Assembly: GCF_022654015.1 (NCBI RefSeq)
Contig: NZ_CP073063.1
Coordinates: 2,356,001-2,420,000 of the forward strand
Source: Brevundimonas diminuta
GTDB lineage: Bacteria; Pseudomonadota; Alphaproteobacteria; Caulobacterales; Caulobacteraceae
Direction: 5' to 3'
DNA: 64,000 bases
The first letter of the stretch is position 1. The number at the start of each line of letters is the position of its first letter. The notes below the pieces were generated by a model that saw only the letters and a list, made by a program, of their open reading frames with translations, was not told the origin of the DNA and did not search any database. A program made the position numbers and the translations under genes. Shown here piece by piece: positions 54,636 to 63,476 of this stretch.

Positions 54636-56888
54636 ATGGCCCTGCCAACCCGACCCTGCCTTGGCCTGATTGCAGTTCTGATGAGCTCGGCCGCCATGTC
54701 CGGCTCCGTTCTAGCGCAAACGGTCGCAGCCTTGCCGCCGGGCGTCGAGGCTGAATGGCTGGCTCAACGCGACCGCCCCGCCCTATACACCGACGTGGTA
54801 GGCGTGCCGTCTCGCGAGAGCACGATGGCGGCTGTCGAATATGTCGCCTCCTCGCAAATCGCAGCCATGGCCGCCGAGCCGCTCGCCTTATCGACGGGCA
54901 GCAACCTGACGCAGATGTCGTCGAACTGGGTCGCAGCCACCTTTTACGTCGGCGCTTCGCGGCTTGCGCGCGTGTCGGACGATACGCGGACGCTGCGTTT
55001 CTTGAGCGCCGTGGCCGATCACTACAACTACAGTGTACGTGGCGCGCGGTCGGGCAAGACGATGCTGAATGCCGACGATATCGCGATCGGCGATCTCTAC
55101 GAAGAACTCTACGCCCGTCGCGCGCAGGAGGGCGTGCTGATGCCGCTGCGTCAGCGGCTGGACTGGCAGGTCCCCTATCTGGCCCGGGCGGAAGACACAC
55201 CGGCGCTGGTCTGGTGGTGGGCCGACGCTCTCTATATGGCGCCCCCGGTCTTCGCCCGGATGACCGCAATCACGGGCGATCCAAAATATCTGAACGCCGC
55301 AGATAAGGAATGGCGACGCACAGCGGCGCGGCTGTGGGTCGAGGACGAAAAGCTGTTCCTGCGCGACGAACGGTTCAAGGACGAGAACCATCGTGACGCC
55401 GACGGCGACCGCATCTACTGGTCGCGGGCCAATGGGTGGGTCATGGGCGGTTTGGTAAGATGGCTGGAGTCCGTGCCGGCCGATTTCGCCGGCCGCGCCT
55501 TCTATGTCGATCACTTCCAGAAGATGGCCGGCAGGGTCTCAGGTCTCCAGCAAGAGGACGGACTGTGGCGCGCCAGCCTGCTGGATCCCGAAGCCTATCC
55601 CGAGGGTGAAACCTCAGGCTCGGTCTTCCATGTCTACGCCCTGGCCTGGGGGATCAATCACGGCCTTTTGGATCGCGACACCTACCTGCCGCATGTGTTG
55701 AAGGGGTGGGCCGGCCTGAACCGCCATGTCCTTGCGAACGGCCTGGTGGGCGCAGCGCAGAAGACCGGCGATCAGCCCGTGTCGACCGACCCTGAGGACG
55801 TCGGCCTCTATGCTTCAGGAACCTATATTTTGGCCGGGCTGGAAGTCGCGTCGCTGAATGACCCAGTTCGCTCTCTGCCATTAGCGGAACCCACGCGCGA
55901 CACGGCCGAAGTGATCGCTGCGACCACGCCTGTCCCGCCCGCCCCCGTGACGGTCGTCGGCGCCGAAGAAATCCGCCGTAGAGACGCCGAGATGCGTGCG
56001 ACCTCGGCCCTCTCCTACGATCCATCCGCTCTGAACCGACCCTCGACCATCGAACCGCTGGAGCCCCCGCCGGAAGATCAGCAGCGACCGCGCGCCGTCG
56101 CCCGCTTCGCGCCGGATCGTTTGGATGATCTGCTATGGGAAAACGATCGCGTCGCTCATCGCATTTACGGTCCCACGCTTGAAGCGCGTGAGGCGCCCTC
56201 TGGCTCGGGCATCGATGTGTGGGCCAAACGTGTCCGCTATCCCTTCATGGACCGCCAGTTGAAGTTCCCGAACTATCACGTCGATCGCGGTGAAGGCCTG
56301 GACTATTACGATGTGGGACGCGGCAGAGGCGCCGGGGGTCTGGGCATCTGGTACGACAACAAGCTCTGGACCAGTCGCAACTTCTCCACCTACCAGATCG
56401 ACAAAACCGGCGGCGATGAGGCGCGGTTTAGCGTGACCTACCGTCCTTGGCCTGTCGACGTCGTGCGCACGGTTTCAGAAAGGCGTGAGTTCAGCCTTCC
56501 CTTAGGCTCCAACTTCACGCGAATGACTTCCACTCTGACCTCGAACTCCGACGCACCGCTGATCGTCGCGATCGGCATTTCGAAGCGCAGCAACGACAAC
56601 GGACGGGGCTTCGTCACGCGCGACGCCGCACACGGGCGTCTGATGTTCTGGGAGCCTGAAAACCCCGAGCATGGCTCGCTCGGCATCGCTCTGGCGGTTG
56701 ATCCCGCAACGGTCGAAGGCTTCACCGAAGACGCCGACAACTATCTGATCCTGGTGCGGGTCACGCCGGGTCAGTCGTTCACCTACTACATGGGATCGGC
56801 GTGGGATCGCGGCCTGGACTTCGCCACGCGCAGCGCCTGGGAAGATTTCGTCGCAAACCAAAGGTTCGACTTCCGCCAAGGCAACTAG
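54636..56888 (+). CDS. GH105 unsaturated uronyl hydrolase fused to a DUF4861 domain
   Basis: 750 residues, exported. The N-terminal (alpha/alpha)6 GH105 domain (about 55-415) has its two acid residues in MLNADDIAIGDLYEELY (Asp147/148) and WWWADALYMAPPVFARM (Asp197), as in YteR-type hydrolases that remove the unsaturated sugar left by pectin lyases. A linker rich in Pro/Ala follows. The C-terminal DUF4861 domain (about 500-745) carries WENDRVAHRIYGP, GIDVWAKRVRYPFMDRQ and YHVDRGEGLDYYDVGRGRGAGG. DUF4861 is usually a separate gene in pectin loci; the fusion suggests the two activities work in sequence. Confidence 0.9.
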   Translation: MALPTRPCLGLIAVLMSSAAMSGSVLAQTVAALPPGVEAEWLAQRDRPALYTDVVGVPSRESTMAAVEYVASSQIAAMAAEPLALSTGSNLTQMSSNWVAATFYVGASRLARVSDDTRTLRFLSAVADHYNYSVRGARSGKTMLNADDIAIGDLYEELYARRAQEGVLMPLRQRLDWQVPYLARAEDTPALVWWWADALYMAPPVFARMTAITGDPKYLNAADKEWRRTAARLWVEDEKLFLRDERFKDENHRDADGDRIYWSRANGWVMGGLVRWLESVPADFAGRAFYVDHFQKMAGRVSGLQQEDGLWRASLLDPEAYPEGETSGSVFHVYALAWGINHGLLDRDTYLPHVLKGWAGLNRHVLANGLVGAAQKTGDQPVSTDPEDVGLYASGTYILAGLEVASLNDPVRSLPLAEPTRDTAEVIAATTPVPPAPVTVVGAEEIRRRDAEMRATSALSYDPSALNRPSTIEPLEPPPEDQQRPRAVARFAPDRLDDLLWENDRVAHRIYGPTLEAREAPSGSGIDVWAKRVRYPFMDRQLKFPNYHVDRGEGLDYYDVGRGRGAGGLGIWYDNKLWTSRNFSTYQIDKTGGDEARFSVTYRPWPVDVVRTVSERREFSLPLGSNFTRMTSTLTSNSDAPLIVAIGISKRSNDNGRGFVTRDAAHGRLMFWEPENPEHGSLGIALAVDPATVEGFTEDADNYLILVRVTPGQSFTYYMGSAWDRGLDFATRSAWEDFVANQRFDFRQGN

Positions 56889-56944
56889 CCGGCAGGCGAA
56901 AATTCTCCCGCCGCATCGCGCAGTTCGGCCGATGTCAAAAGAAG

Positions 56945-56971
56945 GGCGGCGCCGGTTATACCGACGCCGCC
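56945..56971 (-). terminator. terminator between converging pectin genes
   Basis: A 12-position stem with one mismatch (GGCGGCGCCGGT / ACCGACGCCGCC, loop TAT). On the minus strand it is followed by CTTCTTTT, which suits termination of the receptor gene ending at 56998. On the plus strand the tail is TGTCTT, weaker. Confidence 0.7.
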
Positions 56972-56997
56972 TGTCTTATCTCGCCGATCTATTGGGA

Positions 56998-59859
56998 TCA
57001 GAAGCGATACCGCGCGCCAATGTAAACCTGGCGGCCAGTGTGGTGATAGACATAGGTGCTGTCACGCGGCAGGCCGATGTCGCCGTGGTTCTGACGATTG
57101 GCTTCGTCGGTCAGATTCAGCCCCTCGACAGAAACACTGAGGTTATCGGTCAGGTTATAGGATGCTGAAGCGTCGATCGTCGTGGTTTCGGTCTTGCCCT
57201 GATACGGGATCAGGCCCGTGGCGCCGTTTGAACCCGGCACGTTCTGGAAATAGGTGTCGCGATAGGCCGCCGACACACGCGCATTGAACTTGCCGTCGTC
57301 ATAATACAGCGTCGCGTTCCAGGCGTTTGGCGACAGGTTGACTAGGTCCGCCGTCACGAAAGCCGCGCAGGTTGCGGTGACGCAATACTGAATCTCCGAT
57401 TCAACGTGCGTGTAGTTCAGCTGCGTACCGATATTCGACAGCAGGCTGGGCAGGAAGGAGAACGTCTGCTGATAGCTGATCTCGAAGCCTTTCAGCGGGC
57501 CGCCCGGCGTGTTTGTGGGCGTGCTGAACTGATAGATGTCGCCGGCAGGACGACCGCCCGCCGGGAAGGCCACAGGGTTCAAGGCCGTCAGTTGGCTGTA
57601 CGACAGCGGTTCGGTGGTCGTCTGCACATAGGTCGAGATGTCCTTGTAGAAGTAGGCGAAGGACAGCAGAGCTTCAGGCGCGAAGTAATATTCAACCGAC
57701 AGGTCGTAGGTCGTCGCCCGATAGGGTTCCAGCTCGACATTGCCCAGCGATGCCGTATTGGTCGCCGCCCCGGCTGCGCTCAGCGTGAAGACCGGAACCA
57801 GACTCGTGACAGGCGGTCGCGCCATGACCTTGGCGGCGCCCAAACGCACGATCAGATCCTTCATCGGCTCGATCGACACGTTCAGCGACGGTAGGGTGTC
57901 GTCATATTCGTTCTCGCCCCGGACCGGCGTCGCAACACCACCGACGTTCGAATAACCCAAGGCGTCGACCTCGGTCTTGACCTGACGCACACCGACGTTG
58001 CCTCGGAAGGGCACACCCATGATTTCAGTGTCCCAGTCGGCCTGGACATAGGCGCCGGTGTCGGTCTCGGTCACGTCACGCCAGTTGCCATAGGTGGACG
58101 GATTGCCGTTAAGGCCGATCAGTCGGAAATCACCGCCTGCTACGCCCGTGTCGCAGTTGCAGTTGTAGTTCCAGACTGTTTGCAACGCAGCAAGATCCGG
58201 CCGAACCCAGCTGGTCGCAGCGCCTGACGGTAGATCGAGATTGCGACCGAACCCGGTAAGCAGATTGGTGACCGAAGCCATGCTCGCGCCCGCCGGCAGC
58301 GCTGGCGAACCGTTGGCGTTGTTTGGGCGCGCGAAGGCGCGGCTGCTCGACTCATATTCCTTGCGGCTGACGCCCGCTTTCAGTGTGAGCCAATCGCTTA
58401 CGTCGAAGGCGAAGTTGGCCTCACCCGTCGTATAAACGTTCTCCTGGAAGTTGGAGCTGATGCGCAGCTCCGATCGGGGTTGCGCGCCCGTAGGCCCGAC
58501 GACGCTCCACTGTGTGGGGTCGGCGACATTGAAGCCCCAGTTGATCGCCGGCAGATTGCGGTTCTGACGGAAGTCATAGGAATAGCCGTCGACGTTCTGG
58601 CGATCGATGATGGCGCTGACCTGGACCGGGTTGGCGAAGCTGGATTCCGCGCGACCGATCAAGCCGTCGAACCGCAGCCGATCCGAAAACTCGTGCTCGA
58701 CCCCAAAGGTCATCTGCTTGAATTCGGTTTCCAGCTCGTCGAACCGCTGCTCGCTGCGGATGTCCATGTCGTCGAGCTGGGCATAGATCATCTCGCCCGT
58801 GTCGGGATCGATCTCAAAGCTCATGATGTCGACTTGCGGCTTGCCGCCCTGATCGGCGCCACGGCTGAGCGACCAGGCTTGCAGGAAGTTTTCGCTGCGC
58901 GTCGAATCCAGCTTCGAGTACAGCATGTCCATCGTGAACAGGGTCGGACCGTTGCCGGGCCGGGCTTGCACCGACAGCGTCGCGCCCAGACGTTCCTGGC
59001 TGTGCTCCAGGCTGCCATAGCGCGGGATGCGAGGATGGTAGGTGCGCGCGGCGTTCGGCAGGACAGCGCCATTCTGGAAGCCGCCGTCGGCGCTGGCAGG
59101 TCCCCATCGCACCGAGCTGAAACCCTCCTCTAGACTGTCACGCTCGCTGTAGGCGATCGAGAACAGAGCGCCGATCTGGTCATCCGCCCAGGTGTTCGAA
59201 ATCAGACCGGCGAACCGCGGGCTCCAGTCCTGCGATAAGTCGTTGTAGCCATACTGGCCCGACAGCGCGCCTTGGAAGCCCATCTTGTCGAACGGACGGC
59301 TGGTGCGCAGATTGACGGTCGCCCCCAGCGACCCCTCTTCCGTCTCGGCCGAGGCGGTCTTGCGCACCGTGATATTGTTGAAGAGCTCTGAGGCGAAGAC
59401 GTTGAAGTCGAAGCCACGACCGCGATTCACCCCGCCCGACGAATCGGTGGCGCCGGTCGATGCCTGGGCCTCGATGCCGTTGATCCGCGTGCGGGTAAAT
59501 TCCGAGCTGAGCCCGCGGACGGTGATCGACCGGCCCTCGCCTGCATCGCGGTCGATCGAGACGCCGGGAATGCGCTGGATCGACTCGGCCAGATTGGTGT
59601 CGGGGAAATCCGCGATGTCTTCCGCCGAAATGGCGTCTACGACGCCGGCTTCACGGCGTTTGATGTTCAAGGAATTCTGAAGGCTGGCCCGGAATCCCGT
59701 GACGACGATGTCATCGACCTCGGCAGCGTCATCTGTCTGAGGCGCAGCGACCTCGGCCGTTTGGGCGGCGGCGTCATGCGCCATCATGGCGAGAGCTAGG
59801 GCTCCCAGCGACGCGGTGGCGATCAGGGCATGGCGCGCAAATTTGTGGCGTTGGATCAT
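56998..59859 (-). CDS. TonB-dependent receptor of the pectin locus (TonB-Xanth-Caul type)
   Basis: 953 residues: a signal peptide (to about 32, HDAAAQ), TonB-box region DDIVVTGFRASLQNSLNIKR, then AISAEDIADFPDTNLAESIQRIPGVSIDRDAGEGRSITVRGL, a hallmark of the Xanthomonas/Caulobacter receptor subfamily. The barrel ends QVYIGARYRF. The start at 59859 has GGGAGGAG upstream. Linkage and shared operators with PL10, GH28 and GH105 suggest that it imports oligogalacturonides. Confidence 0.94.
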   Translation of the reverse strand: MIQRHKFARHALIATASLGALALAMMAHDAAAQTAEVAAPQTDDAAEVDDIVVTGFRASLQNSLNIKRREAGVVDAISAEDIADFPDTNLAESIQRIPGVSIDRDAGEGRSITVRGLSSEFTRTRINGIEAQASTGATDSSGGVNRGRGFDFNVFASELFNNITVRKTASAETEEGSLGATVNLRTSRPFDKMGFQGALSGQYGYNDLSQDWSPRFAGLISNTWADDQIGALFSIAYSERDSLEEGFSSVRWGPASADGGFQNGAVLPNAARTYHPRIPRYGSLEHSQERLGATLSVQARPGNGPTLFTMDMLYSKLDSTRSENFLQAWSLSRGADQGGKPQVDIMSFEIDPDTGEMIYAQLDDMDIRSEQRFDELETEFKQMTFGVEHEFSDRLRFDGLIGRAESSFANPVQVSAIIDRQNVDGYSYDFRQNRNLPAINWGFNVADPTQWSVVGPTGAQPRSELRISSNFQENVYTTGEANFAFDVSDWLTLKAGVSRKEYESSSRAFARPNNANGSPALPAGASMASVTNLLTGFGRNLDLPSGAATSWVRPDLAALQTVWNYNCNCDTGVAGGDFRLIGLNGNPSTYGNWRDVTETDTGAYVQADWDTEIMGVPFRGNVGVRQVKTEVDALGYSNVGGVATPVRGENEYDDTLPSLNVSIEPMKDLIVRLGAAKVMARPPVTSLVPVFTLSAAGAATNTASLGNVELEPYRATTYDLSVEYYFAPEALLSFAYFYKDISTYVQTTTEPLSYSQLTALNPVAFPAGGRPAGDIYQFSTPTNTPGGPLKGFEISYQQTFSFLPSLLSNIGTQLNYTHVESEIQYCVTATCAAFVTADLVNLSPNAWNATLYYDDGKFNARVSAAYRDTYFQNVPGSNGATGLIPYQGKTETTTIDASASYNLTDNLSVSVEGLNLTDEANRQNHGDIGLPRDSTYVYHHTGRQVYIGARYRF

Positions 59860-59931
59860 TCTAGTTTCTCCTCCCAAGTGTTGCGCTTCAAGGATCGAAC
59901 GCCCTCGTTCACGCCTCCCGCTGCTGACGGG

Positions 59932-59979
59932 AGACACCGGTGTCAAAGCGAGTTGGCCGCGTGACTGCTACCGGTGTCA
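59932..59979. promoter_or_regulatory. two palindromic operators before the pectin receptor
   Basis: GACACCGGTGTC (59933-59944, a perfect 12-bp palindrome) and TGCTACCGGTGTCA (59966-59979) lie 73-120 bp upstream of the receptor start, with centres 34 bp apart. That is about three helical turns, so two bound dimers would sit on the same face of the DNA. They share their core with the site at 54555-54568. Confidence 0.65.
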
Positions 59980-60834
59980 TTCCTGTTTAGTCACATTCGG
60001 CCGCGACTCGCAAGCAGGCGACGATCCTGATGGCGGATTTGTAATCTCGTCTGAGAGCGTGGGTTAGGCGGGAAAGCAGTTGCAACCTGCACGCCGGCGC
60101 ATTGTGCGGTTTCGAAAAATACCCGCCACTTAAAAGAACCGACGGACGCCCTGCCCTTATTCCCACTCGATTACACGAAGGCCGGTAGCGCGTTGATCGG
60201 CAAGGACTTTGCACCAGAGGTCACCTAAAGCGCCGTATCGTAGTCCGAATAGATCGTGGACTGTTGAAAACAGTGAAGAAATAATCGGATGTAAAAAGCG
60301 CGTGATCACGAGATCTTTCGGGGTGTATTGACAATGCCGCAGGCGTGGTGCGCGAGGGAATCGTACCGGTATACCTAGGCATAGGCGGATACCATAGCCT
60401 GACGTTTTGAAGAACAGGCGAGGCCTGGAGCTCATCGTCATCTATCGGCAGATCTCCTGCCCTTTCATTCCGCCTGGCTTCAAAGTCGCGCGCCGCCGCA
60501 CGCCGACCGAGCGCGTGAGCGCTCGGTCGGCGTTGAACAACTATTCCCCGGCGCGCTCCGCTTCTCCGGCGTGCTGGCTTCGAGAACATCGATGCTGCCG
60601 TCCGCTCCCAAAGTTGCGATCCCCATGGCCGCCTGCCTTCCCACCGGGACGAGTGGCACGTCGGGGCCTCGGTGACCACTCCTGCCACCACAGCGAAGCG
60701 CAAAGCCAGCTTCGCGCCATGAGCGGACATGACAGTCACCGCGCAAAGGCGACATTCACCTGAGTTACCACGCCGAGCCGCCGCCATTTTATCGCGATCG
60801 CAATCGCGCGAAACCGGTGGAGGTGCAGACTGCG
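59980..60834. other. long gap without a recognisable gene
   Basis: About 850 bp with no ORF of coding character. The left part (60150-60330) is AT-richer than the window average. The middle has palindromes TACCGGTA and GGTATACC overlapping at 60364-60375, and the right part has a strong hairpin at 60502-60531. It may be the remains of a lost gene or an uncharacterised RNA. Confidence 0.5.
60502..60531. repeat. perfect 13-bp hairpin in the gene-free gap
   Basis: GCCGACCGAGCGC and GCGCTCGGTCGGC flank a GTGA loop. No U-run follows on either strand, so it is not a standard terminator. Confidence 0.7.
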
Positions 60835-61506
60835 TCAGTCATGGTCAGAGACGTCGAACCCGTCTCCGGGCGCCATCGGCCGGTGCAGTTTGATCCCGGC
60901 CTTGTCCAGATAGGGCTCGTAGACGTCGTAACGCTGCCTGAGGAAATAGTCGCGAGCGTAGCCGTCATGGACCGGGACGACCGATTTTGGCTTCATCCGT
61001 TTGGCGAACGCATGGACAGTGAGCTCGGTCAGGTAAGGCGCCATCACCGGAAGGGCCAGCACCTCCACGCCCGCGAACCGATCCAGACGGCTGTCGAAAC
61101 TGTCGCCCGGGTTGAGGAAAACGTCGTTGACGAGGAAGGCTGTCAGTTGCGGGCTCTCGTCCGACAGGATGGGCTCATGCGCGACCGGCTGAGCCTGCAG
61201 CCGGAACGCGCCGAAGGTCCGTTCGCCCTCCTCGAACACCGTGACCGACAGCCCCTTCTCGCCGAGCTTGTCGGCGACCTCGCCGTTGCCGACGAGTGTC
61301 GCGCCACTCGCCTGCACGATCCTGGCCAGAGCGTCAGGGTCGATGTGGTCGGGATGGCCATGCGTCAGGACGATCGTCGAGACATCCGAAAAGACAGCAG
61401 GATCGACCCGTCCGTCGACGAACGAAAACTTGCCCGGATCGAAGAGCAGTCGATCTGCACCGATCGTCAGGCGCAGGCAGCTATGGACGAACTTGTCGAT
61501 CCGCAT
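60835..61506 (-). CDS. metallo-beta-lactamase-fold hydrolase
   Basis: 223 residues. The metal motif THGHPDH (His49, His51, Asp53, His54) is followed by further ligands near PVAHEP and NPGDSF and the C-terminal VVPVHDGYARDYF. It resembles the UlaG/YcbL-like group of cytosolic MBL hydrolases. The ATG at 61506 gives a clean family start (MRIDKFVHSCLRL). It is the third gene of a minus-strand operon, 11 bp after the propeller gene. Substrate unknown. Confidence 0.88.
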   Translation of the reverse strand: MRIDKFVHSCLRLTIGADRLLFDPGKFSFVDGRVDPAVFSDVSTIVLTHGHPDHIDPDALARIVQASGATLVGNGEVADKLGEKGLSVTVFEEGERTFGAFRLQAQPVAHEPILSDESPQLTAFLVNDVFLNPGDSFDSRLDRFAGVEVLALPVMAPYLTELTVHAFAKRMKPKSVVPVHDGYARDYFLRQRYDVYEPYLDKAGIKLHRPMAPGDGFDVSDHD

Positions 61507-61517
61507 GGCGGCCGGTC

Positions 61518-62957
61518 CTATTCCGACTGTCTCTGGACGACCGCGCCGATCGCCTCGGGCGTGCCCGAGGCGATGACCAGCCAACGGCGGGGTGCGCCGG
61601 CGTCGGCGGCGACCACCTGACGGATCGGGCCCACGGCGTTGACGACCGCAGACCCAGCCGGATTGGTCATGAACTTCGTCAGAGGCTCGAGCGTCCCCGA
61701 TCCGTCCGCCGCATTGGCGAAGGCGAGGACATAGGGCTTGCCGGGTTGGAGGCCTGCGGCGGCGATCTGCAGCATCTGGACCTGCCCCTGCTCGAACAAG
61801 GTCGCCTGGGACCGGGTGTCGCCCTCGCCCGTCAGAACGAGTTGATGCGAGGCGCGAGCTGCGCCCAGGGGCGTGAGGTTGGCCCTGCCGTCACCCTGAG
61901 TGACCGCACGCGGCACATAGGTGACCCCTTGCGGTCCCTGACCGATCGGCACGGTGGCGATCACGCGGTTGGCCAGGGTGTCGATGACCGCCACGCCGTC
62001 GCCATTCTCCAGCCCGACGTAAATCCGCGAGCCGTCGCCGGAGGGCCACAGACCGTGCGGCAGCGACCCCACCTCGATCTCCGTCACGAGCGTGAAGGTG
62101 TCGGTGCGATAGACCTTGACCCGGTTCTCGGTCCCGACGGTCACATAGGCGAACTGGCCCGCCGCGTTGCGCACGATGTTGACGTGGTTGGTCAAGGGGC
62201 CGGTGTCGAGCGTCTGTAGGACAGCGAACGGCGGACGGGCGTTGAAAACCATGGTCTTGCCCACGTCCTTCAGCGTCATCCAGACCTGGCTTCCATCGGG
62301 CGTGGCGGCGATGTCGGGGCAGAACGGACTGGCCTGGGCCACCCGACCGACGATCTGACGGGTCGCGGTCTCGACTACCACCGTCTCGGGACTGAAGCTG
62401 GAGCAGATGTAGGCGTAGCGGCCGTCCGGCGAGAAGATGGTCATGCCCGGCCCGTTGGGCGTCTCGACCCGGGCGGTCTCCTGATAGGTCGCGGCGTCCA
62501 GCACCGAAACATAGGCCTCGCCCCGCACCGTGACCCAGACCTCGCGGCCGTCCGGCGTGAAGAAGGCCTCGTGCGGAGAGCGCCCGACATAGGTGGTATG
62601 TTTGACGGTGTTGCTGGCCGTGTCGATGAAGCTGACCGAGTTGGACCCGATCGAGACCACGGCGATCGTCTTGCCGTCCGGCGCCGCGCCGATGCCGTGG
62701 ACCAGCAACTGGCCCTTGTAGAGCGGGCTGAGGTTGGCCGGAGTCGGTTCGCCGAGGGAAATCACCCCCAGCAGGCCGTTGGTCGAGGGATCGACCACCG
62801 AGACGGTGTTGGAGAACTGGTCGGCCGAATAGAACCGATCCTGGCTGCTGATCGGGATGGCGGGCGCCGCCGCCGCGCCCGGAACCTGATCGGCCAAGGC
62901 GTGTCCGGCGGACAGGCTGAGAACAAGGGCGGCGATGGCGCGGGCTGTCAGGGTCAT
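61518..62957 (-). CDS. YVTN-type beta-propeller periplasmic protein
   Basis: 479 residues with a signal peptide (ending GHALA). It has at least six repeats of the YncE/YVTN kind (FSNTVSVVDPSTNGLLGVISLG, SNSVSFIDTASNTVKHTTYVG, EAYVSVLDAATYQETARVE, GDGVAVIDTLANRVIATVPIGQGPQGVTYVP). A separate C-terminal beta domain (about 370-479) follows. Such propellers bind ligands or partners rather than catalyse. It overlaps the DUF305 gene by 4 bp, so it is co-translated with that protein. Confidence 0.88.
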   Translation of the reverse strand: MTLTARAIAALVLSLSAGHALADQVPGAAAAPAIPISSQDRFYSADQFSNTVSVVDPSTNGLLGVISLGEPTPANLSPLYKGQLLVHGIGAAPDGKTIAVVSIGSNSVSFIDTASNTVKHTTYVGRSPHEAFFTPDGREVWVTVRGEAYVSVLDAATYQETARVETPNGPGMTIFSPDGRYAYICSSFSPETVVVETATRQIVGRVAQASPFCPDIAATPDGSQVWMTLKDVGKTMVFNARPPFAVLQTLDTGPLTNHVNIVRNAAGQFAYVTVGTENRVKVYRTDTFTLVTEIEVGSLPHGLWPSGDGSRIYVGLENGDGVAVIDTLANRVIATVPIGQGPQGVTYVPRAVTQGDGRANLTPLGAARASHQLVLTGEGDTRSQATLFEQGQVQMLQIAAAGLQPGKPYVLAFANAADGSGTLEPLTKFMTNPAGSAVVNAVGPIRQVVAADAGAPRRWLVIASGTPEAIGAVVQRQSE

Positions 62958-63361
62958 GATCCGTGTCCGTGATGGGTCGAGGTCGCGCCGCCGGTCGGCG
63001 TCGGCGCATCAGAATGGCGGGTCAGGTAGTCGCGCATCAGGGCGATTTCCTGGGTCTGTTCAATGATGATCCCCTGGGCCAGACGCTTCATGGTCTCGTC
63101 CTGCCCGTACAGAAGCTCGACGCGCGCCATGTCGATGGCGCCCTGATGATGCGGGATCATCATGGCGGCGAAGTCCACGTCTGGGTCGCCGGTGGATTCT
63201 ACCGCCATGTCGCGGTGCATCCGCTCCATCGCCTCGGCCATCGCCGCATCGAAGTCCGAGCCGGGCATCTGTGCGAAGGCCATAACTGCGGCACCGGCAG
63301 TCGCCGAGCCAAGCGCCAGGACGCCGGTTCTGATCCATCGGGAGGGTGGGGCGTGGGTCAT
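62954..63361 (-). CDS. DUF305 exported protein
   Basis: 135 residues with an N-terminal membrane/signal helix (TGVLALGSATAGAAVMAFA). A ferritin-like helical DUF305 domain follows, with the signature MMIPHHQGAIDMARVEL (His71, His72). The tail is His-rich (THHGHGS). DUF305 proteins often sit next to copper-handling genes, and the histidines fit metal binding. The start at 63361 was chosen over an upstream ATG because it begins a normal export signal. Confidence 0.9.
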   Translation of the reverse strand: MTHAPPSRWIRTGVLALGSATAGAAVMAFAQMPGSDFDAAMAEAMERMHRDMAVESTGDPDVDFAAMMIPHHQGAIDMARVELLYGQDETMKRLAQGIIIEQTQEIALMRDYLTRHSDAPTPTGGATSTHHGHGS

Positions 63362-63403
63362 GATCCGATCCTGCAGGCGATCGTCCCGGACGACCAACGC
63401 GAT

Positions 63404-63439
63404 GTTCCGCTCGGAACGTTCGCCGTCGCCGAACGTTCC
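63404..63439. promoter_or_regulatory. nested palindromes in the DUF305-LysR divergent region
   Basis: GTTCCG-CT-CGGAAC (63404-63417) overlaps GGAACGTTCG-N7-CGAACGTTCC (63413-63439), so GAACGTTC occurs twice as its own palindrome, 17 bp apart. It sits about 40-75 bp from both starts. It is a good candidate operator for the LysR protein or a metal-responsive regulator. Confidence 0.6.
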
Positions 63440-63476
63440 CTGTCGAAGTCGCCGCTTCGTGGGTTAGGATTGTCCC

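Noticed and set aside
60221..60787. ORFs of 91-188 codons in the gap right of the pectin locus
   Set aside because: All frames are Arg/Ser/Pro-rich, lack ribosome sites and conflict with one another; none looks like a protein.
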